From positions 1-64,000 of the forward strand of contig JANPNV010000097.1 of assembly GCA_031427625.1 (NCBI GenBank): DNA of 64,000 nucleotides. The letters run 5' to 3'. The notes under the pieces are model-generated. The model did no database searches, had not been told where the DNA came from, and was given only the letters and a program-made list of their open reading frames with translations. Positions 45,979-54,332 of this stretch are shown here, piece after piece (position 1 is the stretch's first letter; each line of letters begins with the position of its first letter). The stretch is from JADKIH01 sp031427625. Lineage in GTDB: Bacteria > Bacteroidota > Bacteroidia > AKYH767-A > 2013-40CM-41-45. The position numbers and the translations under genes are program-made.

Positions 45979-46185
45979 TTTATAGGTTTGGCATTAGGCA
46001 TGTTAAAAATAATGCATTGCAAAGTATGAAAAACTAACCTTCTGTTTTGCATATTTTTCGGAACTATTTTTGTTTTTTTTGGAAATGTTTATAGAAGCAA
46101 ACTTTAGAGGGTAAATTTAAAAACACTTTTGCAGAAGGAGTTCATTTTATTTTACATTGATTTTTTTCTTTCAATTTATATCTTC

Positions 46186-46218
46186 GAATTGGATGTCACA
46201 ATCTGTGACATCCAATTC
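46186..46218. repeat. Perfect 15-base inverted repeat upstream of the ORF6N gene
   Basis: gaattggatgtcaca, spacer atc, tgtgacatccaattc: the arms are exactly complementary. It lies 240 bases before the ORF6N start, in the 479-base gene-free interval 45979-46457, which shows nothing else I can support. Almost the same sequence occurs inside the ORF6N coding region at 46660-46688. Possible roles are a regulator binding site, a hairpin in a leader RNA, or a copied gene fragment. Confidence 0.85.
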
Positions 46219-46457
46219 TATTTTCTTTCTGAATGTATGATATTTTAATGTCAGTTTATTCTGACTTCACTACTGTTTCGTTTAAAAGAGGTGAATTAAT
46301 TATTTTTTAACTGGCTATTTTTCATTGCCGGATTTTTGATGACTTTTTATATGAATTAGAGGAAATTGAATAGAGTTACTTTAATGTTATTTAATTATCC
46401 ATTATAAATGGTTTCATTCTGAAAACGATAGGGCTTATTTTTACAAAACAGAACTTA

Positions 46458-47003
46458 ATGATGAAACGAAATTCGCTAATAACTTATGATGCAGTATCGA
46501 AAAAGATTTATCAAATCAGAGGGATGAATGTCATTTTTGACAGAGACCTTGCTGAAATGTATGGCGTTTCGACGAGGATTTTAAATCAAGCAGTCAACAG
46601 AAACAAAAAAAGATTTCCTAAAGATTTTATGTTTCAATTAACCAAGAAAGAACTCGACAATTGGAAGTCACAATTTGTGACATCCAATAAAGAAAAGATG
46701 GGATTGAGAAAACGACCCTATGCTTTTACTGAGCAGGGTATAGCTATGTTATCATCTGTATTAAATAGTAAAATAGCAATCGATGTAAACATAAGAATCA
46801 TCAGAATATTTACACACATGCGTGAACTACTAAATAATAACAAGGAGATTTTACTGAAACTTAAAATTCTGGAAGGGAAAATTACTAATCAGGATAACTG
46901 TCTTGATAGACATGAAGATGAAATCAAAATTATATTTAAAACATTAAAGCGCTTGTTGAATCCGCCTGTAAAGGGCAGAAATCAAATTGGATTTCGGCAG
47001 TAA
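46458..47003 (+). CDS. ORF6N-domain DNA-binding-type protein
   Basis: The 181-residue product has an N-terminal ORF6N domain (about residues 10-95): IRGMNVIFDRDLAEMYGVSTRILNQAVNRNKKRFPKDFMFQLTKKEL, then the conserved SQFVTSN and YAFTEQGIAMLSSVLNSKIA stretch. The C-terminal third is a coiled coil (LLNNNKEILLKLKILEGKI). ORF6N/KilA-N-type domains were first described in large DNA viruses and phages and are thought to bind DNA. In Bacteroidota they are common as stand-alone chromosomal genes of unknown role. No phage genes are nearby. Two adjacent ATG codons at 46458 and 46461 could both start it. See the palindrome that is both inside and upstream of this gene. Confidence 0.9.
   Translation: MMKRNSLITYDAVSKKIYQIRGMNVIFDRDLAEMYGVSTRILNQAVNRNKKRFPKDFMFQLTKKELDNWKSQFVTSNKEKMGLRKRPYAFTEQGIAMLSSVLNSKIAIDVNIRIIRIFTHMRELLNNNKEILLKLKILEGKITNQDNCLDRHEDEIKIIFKTLKRLLNPPVKGRNQIGFRQ
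46660..46688. repeat. Internal near-copy of the upstream palindrome, within the ORF6N coding region
   Basis: attggaagtcaca, spacer att, tgtgacatccaat: 13-base arms with one mismatch, inside the codons for WKSQFVTSN. It differs from the upstream copy in only two positions over the core. The coded residues are the conserved SQ-VTS motif of the family. Confidence 0.85.
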
Positions 47004-47139
47004 ATTGTGCCGGTTTTAATTAAAAGCAATTGCTTTTTTCAGACGAAAAGTAAATTTATTAAGATTTCTAAGGTTTCAGGGTTTCCTGACATTAAAAAAG
47101 ACATATATTTATTCCCTAAAGTTTCAAAAAACAATCAAC

Positions 47140-49146
47140 ATGAAAATAATAATATATCTCTGTTTAATATTTTTATTAATCAGCACCAAAATATTTTCAC
47201 AAAATCCAAATTGGCAATGGGCGAAATCAACGGGTGGGTCTAGTAATGACGCTGGAAGGTCAGTCGCCGTCGATTCTGCCGGTAATGTATTTGTTACTGG
47301 ATATTTTCAAGGAACAGTTGACTTTGACCCGGATAATGCCGCTGTATTTAACCTGACATCCAATGGATATGATGATGTCTTCATCACCAAATTTGACGCT
47401 TCGGGAAATTTTGTTTTCGCAAAATCGATTGGCGGGATAGGAGATGACGATGGCGTTTCAATTGCAATCGATGCTTCATCAAATATTTTAGTCACCGGAT
47501 TTTTCGATACATCAGCAGATTTTGACCCGGATTCAAATGGCGTATTTAATTTATCAATCAGCGGTGTTGGAATGTTCGTGTTAAAACTTGACAATGCCGG
47601 TAATTTTATTTGGGCAAAAGCAACAACAACAAACGGATGGCCCGGCGGAATTGCTGTTGATGCATCTGATAATGTTTACACAACTGGCTTCTATATGGGT
47701 ACCGTTGATTTCGATCCGGATTCAATCGCAACGTATAGTTTGTCTTCCGACTCTTCTGCAACACCCGATATTTACATTTCTAAATTAAACAGCCATGGGA
47801 ATTTTGTATGGGCGAAGTCAATGGGCGGCTCAACTACGGATATAGGTCATTGTATTGCTGTGGATTTTGCAGGCAATGTTATCACCAGCGGGTATTTTAC
47901 CGGTACGTCAGATTTTGATCCTGATGGCGGTGCCATATATAATCTGATCGCAAGTAGCGGAAAGGATGGTTTTATTTCAAAGCTTGATAGCAATGGTAAT
48001 TTTATATGGGCTGGCGCTTTAAATGCCTCCGGCGATGCATGGGGTTTTTCACTCGCTCCTGATCTCGCTGGGAATATTTATTTGACAGGTTATTTTTCCG
48101 GCGCCATCGATTTTGACCCAAGTACTTCCGTTATTAATAGCCGTGGCTCAAACGGGCTTGAAGATATATTTATTGGTAAGTATAGTTCTGCCGGTAACTT
48201 GATATGGGCTTTACCTATCGGTGGTACAGGAGGTGATTTTGCAAATTCAGTTGTCGTAGATGCGTCCGGAGTAATAATTACAGGAGTATTTAAATCAACT
48301 GTAGACTTTGACTCCGATTCGCTCACAAGTTTCAGTTATACTTCGTCTGGACTAGAAGACATTTTTATTTTAAAATTGGATACAGCCGGAAATATGATTT
48401 GGGCTGATGCATCAGGAGGAATTTACAATGATGGAGGAAATTCAGCTGCGATAAATGCAAATGGAGAAATTTTTCTTACAGGATATTTCAGAAGTGCCTC
48501 TGTTCAATTCGGCACAAATGGTTTGACTAATGTTTCAGGCAGTGGTAATCAAGAAGATTTCTTTCTTGCAAAGGCAGGCTCTTGCTCAGCACGTTTCAGT
48601 ATTTATCCTGATACAATACCTCATAACTGGTTTGCATTAAATCAGGCCACAGGCATTGCTCCGATTTCATACCAATGGAACTGGGGTGATAGTTCAGGCA
48701 CATCTTCCGGACCAACACCTGTTCATACATACAATACTCCCGGCAATTACAATATTTGCTTGTCTGTTATTGATGCAGTAGGATGTACGAGTAATTATTG
48801 TGATTCATCCACATACATTTTCAGAGGCAGTTCTGGCAGTTCGATAATTAACCTTACTGTAGTATCTCAGACAACAACAAATATCTATAATATTGATCTG
48901 AGCAGTGCTGATATAAAAATTTATCCAAACCCTGCGAATAGTCATTTAACTATTGATTTCTCCAACAGCAATAAAAAAGCCGATATTTCTATTGCCGACA
49001 TTACCGGTAAAATTATTTATAAAACAATTTCATCTGATAAAGTTGATATCGATTTGGTTTCGACCAAAATTACTGAAGGTATTTATTTTGTTATCATAAG
49101 GACTGATGATTACAGGAAGGTGCTAAAGCTTGTTGTTACGAATTGA
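47140..49146 (+). CDS. T9SS-exported SBBP beta-propeller protein with PKD domain
   Basis: The 668-residue product has a signal peptide (MKIIIYLCLIFLLISTKIFSQ), then about seven or eight repeats of roughly 55-60 residues. Their core is GNVFVTGYFQGTVDFDPD, alternating with FITKFDASGNFVFAKSIGG, which is the SBBP repeat and should make a beta-propeller. A PKD-like domain follows at about 485-565 (ISYQWNWGDSSGTSSGPTPVHTYNTPGNYNICLSV). The last ~75 residues (IKIYPNPANSHLTIDF ... VLKLVVTN) are a T9SS type A sorting domain. Probably a surface carbohydrate- or protein-binding protein; no catalytic motif is seen. It is convergent with a lipoprotein gene, and a long hairpin lies between them. Confidence 0.9.
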   Translation: MKIIIYLCLIFLLISTKIFSQNPNWQWAKSTGGSSNDAGRSVAVDSAGNVFVTGYFQGTVDFDPDNAAVFNLTSNGYDDVFITKFDASGNFVFAKSIGGIGDDDGVSIAIDASSNILVTGFFDTSADFDPDSNGVFNLSISGVGMFVLKLDNAGNFIWAKATTTNGWPGGIAVDASDNVYTTGFYMGTVDFDPDSIATYSLSSDSSATPDIYISKLNSHGNFVWAKSMGGSTTDIGHCIAVDFAGNVITSGYFTGTSDFDPDGGAIYNLIASSGKDGFISKLDSNGNFIWAGALNASGDAWGFSLAPDLAGNIYLTGYFSGAIDFDPSTSVINSRGSNGLEDIFIGKYSSAGNLIWALPIGGTGGDFANSVVVDASGVIITGVFKSTVDFDSDSLTSFSYTSSGLEDIFILKLDTAGNMIWADASGGIYNDGGNSAAINANGEIFLTGYFRSASVQFGTNGLTNVSGSGNQEDFFLAKAGSCSARFSIYPDTIPHNWFALNQATGIAPISYQWNWGDSSGTSSGPTPVHTYNTPGNYNICLSVIDAVGCTSNYCDSSTYIFRGSSGSSIINLTVVSQTTTNIYNIDLSSADIKIYPNPANSHLTIDFSNSNKKADISIADITGKIIYKTISSDKVDIDLVSTKITEGIYFVIIRTDDYRKVLKLVVTN

Positions 49147-49169
49147 ATTAGGAAAAATTAAAATAAATA

Positions 49170-49201
49170 TTGGTATCAGGACATTTGCCCTGATACCAAT
49201 T
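49170..49201. terminator. Long hairpin between convergent genes (bidirectional terminator)
   Basis: A perfect 12-base stem attggtatcagg / cctgataccaat with an eight-base loop lies between the stops at 49146 and 49220. The minus-strand side is followed by a T-rich run; the plus side is not, so termination may be stronger for the minus-strand gene. Confidence 0.7.
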
Positions 49202-49219
49202 GATTCATAGCCGAAAATT

Positions 49220-50137
49220 TCAAAGGGAATTAATAAAACTCGTCAGGTTTTCTGATGATATTTCAAGGAAAACAGGCAGGGTTACTGCTTGTCCGTTGAA
49301 TGTAACAAGCTGTTGTGTAAGAAATAATTTATCATTCTTAGTGGCTATCATAAATATTCTAAGTTGAATGCCGGGCGGAGCATATTTCCATTGAAAGCTA
49401 TTCCCGGAAACACTTATATTTCCGACTACAGTCCGTGTATTTTTTGCAATAACTATAGGTATAAATCTATCAAAGTCCGTTCCTGTAAATGAGACATTTA
49501 ATTCAGAATATAATGAATCATAAGGGTGGTCACAGTTTATATAATTCAGATCATTGATTGTTCCAATCTGACTAAAAAATAAGGAGTCAAAAACAGTTGT
49601 AGTGAAGCTATTGAGCGATGATTGATTTAGCGACCAATCTACTTTTCCGAATTCACCCGATGTATTGTTGCTACCCTTATAAACATACATTTGATCATTG
49701 TCGGGTGATGCTGTCATTTTTACGGAGTATGTTTTGTTTTGTGCAATTGACAGTTCATTTCCATTTTGTTTAACATGAATCTCATATGCTCCTCCTGACA
49801 TTAGAGGTCTTCCATTTGATGCTGTGTAAATATTGTTAAAAATCAGATCAGCCTTCGAGATAAATTCCTTTAGAAAAATAATTACATTTCCTGTGACTTG
49901 TTGTCCGGTTGAAGTGATAAAAGAGTTAGCTCCGAAAGTTAATTCAGTTCCTTTGGAACCGATAATTGTCCCGCCCAAAGAGGCATTCAATGTAAATTGC
50001 TGGTCACTCTGCAGATGAGCCGCGAAATAATTATCAATTGTATTCGGAGGTGTACCTGTATTATTTGTTGTTTCATTATCCTTTTTGCAAGATGCAAGGG
50101 TAATAATCAACGATAGAATAAAATATTTTGTTTTCAT
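49220..50137 (-). CDS. Lipoprotein of unknown function
   Basis: The 305-residue product has a type II signal peptide (MKTKYFILSLIITLASCKKD, lipobox LASC). The body contains TELTFGANSFITSTGQQVTGNVIIFLKEF and GRPLMSGGAYEIHVKQNGNEL, a beta-sandwich pattern that I recognise as recurring in Bacteroidota lipoproteins but for which I have no functional name. The C-terminal half carries VSFTGTDFDRFIPIVIAKNTRTVVGNISV. It should sit in the outer membrane facing either side. No partner gene is adjacent. Confidence 0.78.
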   Translation of the reverse strand: MKTKYFILSLIITLASCKKDNETTNNTGTPPNTIDNYFAAHLQSDQQFTLNASLGGTIIGSKGTELTFGANSFITSTGQQVTGNVIIFLKEFISKADLIFNNIYTASNGRPLMSGGAYEIHVKQNGNELSIAQNKTYSVKMTASPDNDQMYVYKGSNNTSGEFGKVDWSLNQSSLNSFTTTVFDSLFFSQIGTINDLNYINCDHPYDSLYSELNVSFTGTDFDRFIPIVIAKNTRTVVGNISVSGNSFQWKYAPPGIQLRIFMIATKNDKLFLTQQLVTFNGQAVTLPVFLEISSENLTSFINSL

Positions 50138-50569
50138 GGCTATAGATTTAAAATTTTAATTAAAAGTATAGCTTCAATTTGTCTTCTGTAAATTAAAATT
50201 TTGAAAATCTTACTTATTCAGTAAGGTTATAGTGAGGTCTTAAATGATTGTTGGAAGCTATTTAATAGCCAATTTATCGTCGAGATATAAATTCAATTAT
50301 CAATCTTACTTGTTCAATAATTGTCATTCTATATTTAGTTATTCCGCCGTTATCTCTGTTAATGCTTTATTTAATTAAAATCCAAAAAAAGTTTCCCGAA
50401 TTAACGAGCCACTAATTTTTATTTTGTTTCAAATAATTATCCGCGTCGACTTTTGGGGGAGCTTACAAACTGATTAGAATTAATTTGTTTTTTAAGGGGT
50501 CTATTGCGAATAATATCCTTATTGTAATGGTTGTTATTCGTATCATCTCTTTTAATCTTGTAGTAAAAA
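50138..50569. other. Gene-free AT-rich region before the four-helix-bundle gene
   Basis: About 430 bases with no supportable gene on either strand. A seven-base inverted repeat cgaataa / ttattcg (50507-50513 and 50534-50540) lies 30 bases before the next ATG and could form a weak leader hairpin. I see no promoter box matching TAnnTTTG here. Confidence 0.5.
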
Positions 50570-50953
50570 ATGTTCGGTTTTGAAAAATTACTAGTATACC
50601 AAAAGGCCAGAGAATTTAATCTGGAAATTAGAAAAAAAGTGCTGTCAAACGAGAAATTAGATCGGGTTTCAAGAGATCAACTTAGAAGAGCGGCTATGAG
50701 CATTATGTTAAATATCGGAGAAGGAACGAGTCGTTTTAGTAACGCTGATGAACGAAATTTTTATGTGATTGCAAGAGGAAGTGTATTTGAATGCGTATCA
50801 ATACTTGATCTGTTAGGTGCTGAAAAAACAATTAGTGCTGATCAACAGAAATATTTTTATTCTAATGCGGAAGAGATTTCTAAAATGCTTTTCAAAATGA
50901 TTAGTGATCTCAAAGCAAATTATAGTTCGAGTGTGAAAAAAGTCCGAGCCTGA
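50570..50953 (+). CDS. Four-helix-bundle protein (23S rRNA intervening-sequence family)
   Basis: The 127-residue product is a short all-helical protein starting MFGFEKLLVYQKAREFNLEI with the central RDQLRRAAMSIMLNIGEGTSRFSNADERNFYVIARGSVFECVSIL. This is typical of the S23/four-helix-bundle family first found inside 23S rRNA intervening sequences and also seen as Avd accessory proteins of diversity-generating retroelements. No reverse transcriptase or variable repeat is nearby, so there is no sign of a retroelement here. The 3' end runs into a block of degenerate agtccgag repeats, and the last codons (KKVRA) are already part of it. The function of stand-alone copies is unknown. Confidence 0.9.
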   Translation: MFGFEKLLVYQKAREFNLEIRKKVLSNEKLDRVSRDQLRRAAMSIMLNIGEGTSRFSNADERNFYVIARGSVFECVSILDLLGAEKTISADQQKYFYSNAEEISKMLFKMISDLKANYSSSVKKVRA

Positions 50954-51098
50954 AAATTTAGTCTGAGTCTGAAGTCGGAATTTGGAAATTTAGTCCGAGT
51001 CTGGAAATTAAGTTTGAGGCTAAAGTCCGAGTCTGAAAAAAAATCCGAGTTTGAATATCCATAAGAATCCCTCGGACTCGGACTTTCAAACTCGGACT
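50941..51098. repeat. Degenerate agtccgagtctga repeats with inverted copies
   Basis: Six copies of a roughly 13-base unit (agtccgagcctga at 50941, agtctgagtctga at 50960, agtccgagtctgg at 50992, agtttgaggctaa at 51011, agtccgagtctga at 51024, atccgagtttga at 51043) lie on the plus strand, several followed by aaattta. At 51071-51098 the unit appears in inverted orientation (ctcggactcggactttcaaa...), so 51024-51054 can fold back on it with a loop of about 16 bases. The block starts inside the end of the four-helix-bundle gene and stops nine bases before tRNA-Lys. Confidence 0.85.
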
Positions 51099-51106
51099 GT
51101 ACTACG

Positions 51107-51179
51107 TGATCCCGCTGGGACTCGAACCCAGGGCCCATACATTAAAAGTGTATTGCTCTACCAGCTGAGCTACGGAATC
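51107..51179 (-). tRNA. tRNA-Lys (anticodon UUU)
   Basis: The minus strand folds into a complete cloverleaf. The acceptor stem is GATTCCG / CGGGATC (one T-G pair) with discriminator A. The D arm GCTC AGCTGGTA GAGC, anticodon arm ATACA CTTTTAA TGTAT with anticodon TTT, and T arm CTGGG TTCGAGT CCCAG are all present. CCA is not encoded and must be added after transcription. The 73-base length is normal. It lies between the repeat block and a gene-free stretch before the next CDS. Confidence 0.97.
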
Positions 51180-51381
51180 GGTACTTATTTAATGGGCTGC
51201 AAAAATAGAATTATTCGTTTAAAAAATCATCAATTGTGTAAAAAAAGAGTTAATAAGTATGAAAACGTACTAACCTCAAATACATGTACTTAATATCAAT
51301 TGGTGGATTTTATTTTCAGGTTTGTTGAAAACGATTGAGTCAACCATTCAAAATCCATCGCGATTTTCTTGCTAACATAAT

Positions 51382-54156
51382 TTAGAGAATTAAGATCTTC
51401 CTTGACTTATAACTGCTTCCTGTTTCAACTCTGATAAAATAGACTCCCTTCTTCAGCGTGGAGACATCATATGTAATCAAATTCTTTCCTTTATCCTGAC
51501 TGCCCTGGAGATTTTTCGCCACGAGTCTTCCACGCTCATCGTAGAGACGAAAAACAACCGCTCTATCGTCATTTTTTACATATTCAATAAAAACTTTATC
51601 TCTCACCGGGTTTGGATATACTTTCAGATCGGAAACAATTGCATCTATTATGTGGATGCCTGTAGATAAGGTATCTGTTATTGTCGTGCTGAACATTCCT
51701 CCGCCATGTGTGGCTATTGCTACATATCCATCTGAAGTTCTGAAATCGATCATATCAACGACGAGGTTTCCGATTTCATTTGGCGCCATCTGCATCCAAA
51801 CGGTTGAAGTATTGTTAAGCAGATTTGTCGCATACAATCCAGTACTCGAACCGACGAGGTATACGTTCCCATTCGCTGTCGGAATAATGCTTGCCCATCG
51901 TAACGATGGTCCTGCATTCGAAGCGCCTTCAAGATTTCCTGCACCTTTCGTCCAAGTCGCTCCTCCATCATAGGAGTAAAACAGACTATAGACTCTGTAA
52001 TTGGAAAAAACAACGATGACATGATCTGCATCGTTTGGATCTACTGCAATGCAATTGATGTAGGCATTTGCAGGAAAGTTAACGTTGTCAGTTACCTCTG
52101 TCATCACCGGTGCCGGACCGTTTGCATTGTCTACTCTGTAAATGAAATTTTTATCGGTTCCAACATATAGACGGTTCGCAGGTGATGATGAAATTCCAAA
52201 GGCACTAACTGCTGCACCTGCATGATTAACGGTATCCGGAAATAAATACCATCCTGTTGAAATGGTATCCCAGTTTCCACTCAACGGAATAGAAGTAAGG
52301 CTGTCGTTCCTGTATATTTTATTTCCTGCCGCCCAATACATGATGTTGTTGTTGTTTGGATCAAGAACAAAAGGATTTATAAACTTGTAAATGATGCTAT
52401 CCGGACTTATCGGATCGATCCTGTTAAAGCCAATGGTATTTCCATTTATATCTAATGTCGATTTCATTAATTTTCCCTGCTGGCGAGAAGTGTAGTAAAA
52501 GTTATGTCCATTATCGATGGCGCAATAGGCTCCGTCGCCGCGACCCGGTTGTGTCCATGGAACAGTTGAGTTTGTTGTATTGGTAAACCATGTGCCGTTG
52601 TCCTGCGTGCCGCCCATGATAATGTCGTTCCCCGGCGTAGCATGATCGAGAGCGACAGTGTAAAACTGCGCTGTGTTATAGCCGTTGTTGATATCTTGCC
52701 AGACGACAGGATTGGCTTGTATGTTGGCAGATTTATATACACCACCATCGTTTGCCTGATAAACTATATCAGGATTGGAAGGAAGGAATACGAGGTTATG
52801 CTGGTCGGAATGATTATTCGGATAGTTTATATAATGTGGAAGAGTGGAAGCAATGTCATATCCACCGATAGCTGTCGTATTGTTCATTGTCGTAAATCCG
52901 TCTGTCGAGCGATAAACATTTGTTCCTCCAATGAAAACGATGTTCTGATTTGAAGGATGAACACGCACCAATAAATCGTAACCGCCTTGAGAATTGAAAT
53001 TTCCAAACTGGCTGCTGTCGTAAGGAATGTTTGCAGACAAATCTTCCCAGATTCCACCGGCACCTGATCCATTACCGGATACATAGGTGTATTTCCATAA
53101 ACTTGTCCATTCAGGATCGCCTTTGTAATTAGTAGTTCGCTTTCCCATGTTCGGAGTTTCCGCTAAAAAATAAACCTGATTGTCGTTTGATGGATTTAAT
53201 CCGATGACGCATCGTTCAACAGTACCCGCATCCCAGCCCGGTGGTGAAATGGAAGTCCATGTACTTGAAATTTCTCTACGCCATATTCCTTTGGAGGGTC
53301 CATCGCTGCTTAAGGCAGCGTAGACAATACCTGTTGATGTAACTTCTACATCTGTATAATAGGAAAAACTTGCTCCCGAAGCATTTCCTTTTTGTAAGGT
53401 CCATGTGCTTCCACCGTTTACACTGCGGAAAATAGCTCCGTAGGTTGCAACATATAATATTGCATTGCTTGTGTCATGATTGTCGGTGACGACTTTGTAG
53501 ATCAGGTCATAAACATTGTCGAAGGAATGCGGTGTTCCTGATGATGTGTTCGCAATTACAGCCCATGTAAGTCCGTTGTCTGTAGAAGTATAAATACCAT
53601 TGCCAAGATAATAGGCACTTCCATTTCCTGATGATGATGCACCGACTGGTTCGCCCGTTGATGCATACCATGTATTTGTATGTCCGGGTCTCTGATCTTG
53701 TGCAATCCATGATACGGCCATGTTTTCATTCAATGCCCATGAACGATTCCATGTGATGCCACCATCGATAGAACGCCAGATGCCACCATTCACTGATCCG
53801 GCGATAATGATATTTTCATTTGCAACATCAACTGCTAGTCCGCGTGTACGTCCACCGACATTTACAGGTCCGCGATATTGAAAACCGGCACCGCTACGGC
53901 TGGTCGCATTATTGGATGTTTCAAGAACAGGAAGGTTAGAGGCAAATTGCAATTCTTCTGCTCTGATATTTTGAGGAATTCTTCCTGTTGCAGGATCTGC
54001 CAATCTTTGCAAATCCCATTTGCTACGTTCAACAGCATCGTCTCCATCGCTGAATGACTGCTGTTGCATAGGATTAATTGTTGAATTTGATTTTTGAAAA
54101 ATTAGAACTGAAACTCCGCTGATGAGCAGAAAACTAAGGAGGTAGATTTTTTTCAT
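51382..54156 (-). CDS. T9SS-exported BNR/Asp-box (sialidase- or sortilin-like) propeller protein
   Basis: The 924-residue product has a signal peptide (KIYLLSFLLISGVSVLIF), a short linker and a long region of beta-propeller repeats with Asp-box motifs S-x-D-x-G-x-T-W: SIDGGITW, STDNGLTW, SVNGGSTW and YSYDGGATW. It also has segments such as IIAGSVNGGIWR, VFIGGTNVYRSTDG and VYQANDGGVYKS. The end (LKVYPNPVRDKVFIEY ... SYKSRKILIL) is a T9SS type A sorting domain. Family relatives are annotated as VPS10/sortilin- or glycosyl-hydrolase-like. No catalytic Arg triad of true sialidases is identifiable, so it is probably a binding protein. It is a single gene divergent from the one at 54333. Confidence 0.88.
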   Translation of the reverse strand: MKKIYLLSFLLISGVSVLIFQKSNSTINPMQQQSFSDGDDAVERSKWDLQRLADPATGRIPQNIRAEELQFASNLPVLETSNNATSRSGAGFQYRGPVNVGGRTRGLAVDVANENIIIAGSVNGGIWRSIDGGITWNRSWALNENMAVSWIAQDQRPGHTNTWYASTGEPVGASSSGNGSAYYLGNGIYTSTDNGLTWAVIANTSSGTPHSFDNVYDLIYKVVTDNHDTSNAILYVATYGAIFRSVNGGSTWTLQKGNASGASFSYYTDVEVTSTGIVYAALSSDGPSKGIWRREISSTWTSISPPGWDAGTVERCVIGLNPSNDNQVYFLAETPNMGKRTTNYKGDPEWTSLWKYTYVSGNGSGAGGIWEDLSANIPYDSSQFGNFNSQGGYDLLVRVHPSNQNIVFIGGTNVYRSTDGFTTMNNTTAIGGYDIASTLPHYINYPNNHSDQHNLVFLPSNPDIVYQANDGGVYKSANIQANPVVWQDINNGYNTAQFYTVALDHATPGNDIIMGGTQDNGTWFTNTTNSTVPWTQPGRGDGAYCAIDNGHNFYYTSRQQGKLMKSTLDINGNTIGFNRIDPISPDSIIYKFINPFVLDPNNNNIMYWAAGNKIYRNDSLTSIPLSGNWDTISTGWYLFPDTVNHAGAAVSAFGISSSPANRLYVGTDKNFIYRVDNANGPAPVMTEVTDNVNFPANAYINCIAVDPNDADHVIVVFSNYRVYSLFYSYDGGATWTKGAGNLEGASNAGPSLRWASIIPTANGNVYLVGSSTGLYATNLLNNTSTVWMQMAPNEIGNLVVDMIDFRTSDGYVAIATHGGGMFSTTITDTLSTGIHIIDAIVSDLKVYPNPVRDKVFIEYVKNDDRAVVFRLYDERGRLVAKNLQGSQDKGKNLITYDVSTLKKGVYFIRVETGSSYKSRKILIL

Positions 54157-54332
54157 GGGCTATATTATGATTCACACAAAATAGAAACTAATTGGCGAAT
54201 TCGCTAAAATTAAATAGAGGTCCCTGAAATTATCAGAATTTAGAAAAAGCATGAATTTGGCATACCTAAGAAATATTTTGGAAGTGATCCTTCTTATATT
54301 AATTTTATATACAATATTCCTTTTTATAACAG

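Noticed and set aside
46186..47003. Prophage remnant suggested by the ORF6N gene
   Set aside because: No integrase, structural phage gene or attachment repeat nearby; ORF6N genes are common as lone chromosomal genes in Bacteroidota.
47007..47243. Plus-strand open frame just before the SBBP gene
   Set aside because: It overlaps the signal peptide region of the real gene in another frame and has no support of its own.
50570..51179. Diversity-generating retroelement suggested by the Avd-like four-helix-bundle gene
   Set aside because: No reverse transcriptase, template repeat or variable repeat is visible within the window.
51051..51293. Open frame of 80 codons covering the repeat block and tRNA-Lys
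   Set aside because: It runs over a clear tRNA on the other strand and a repeat block; composition does not look like protein.
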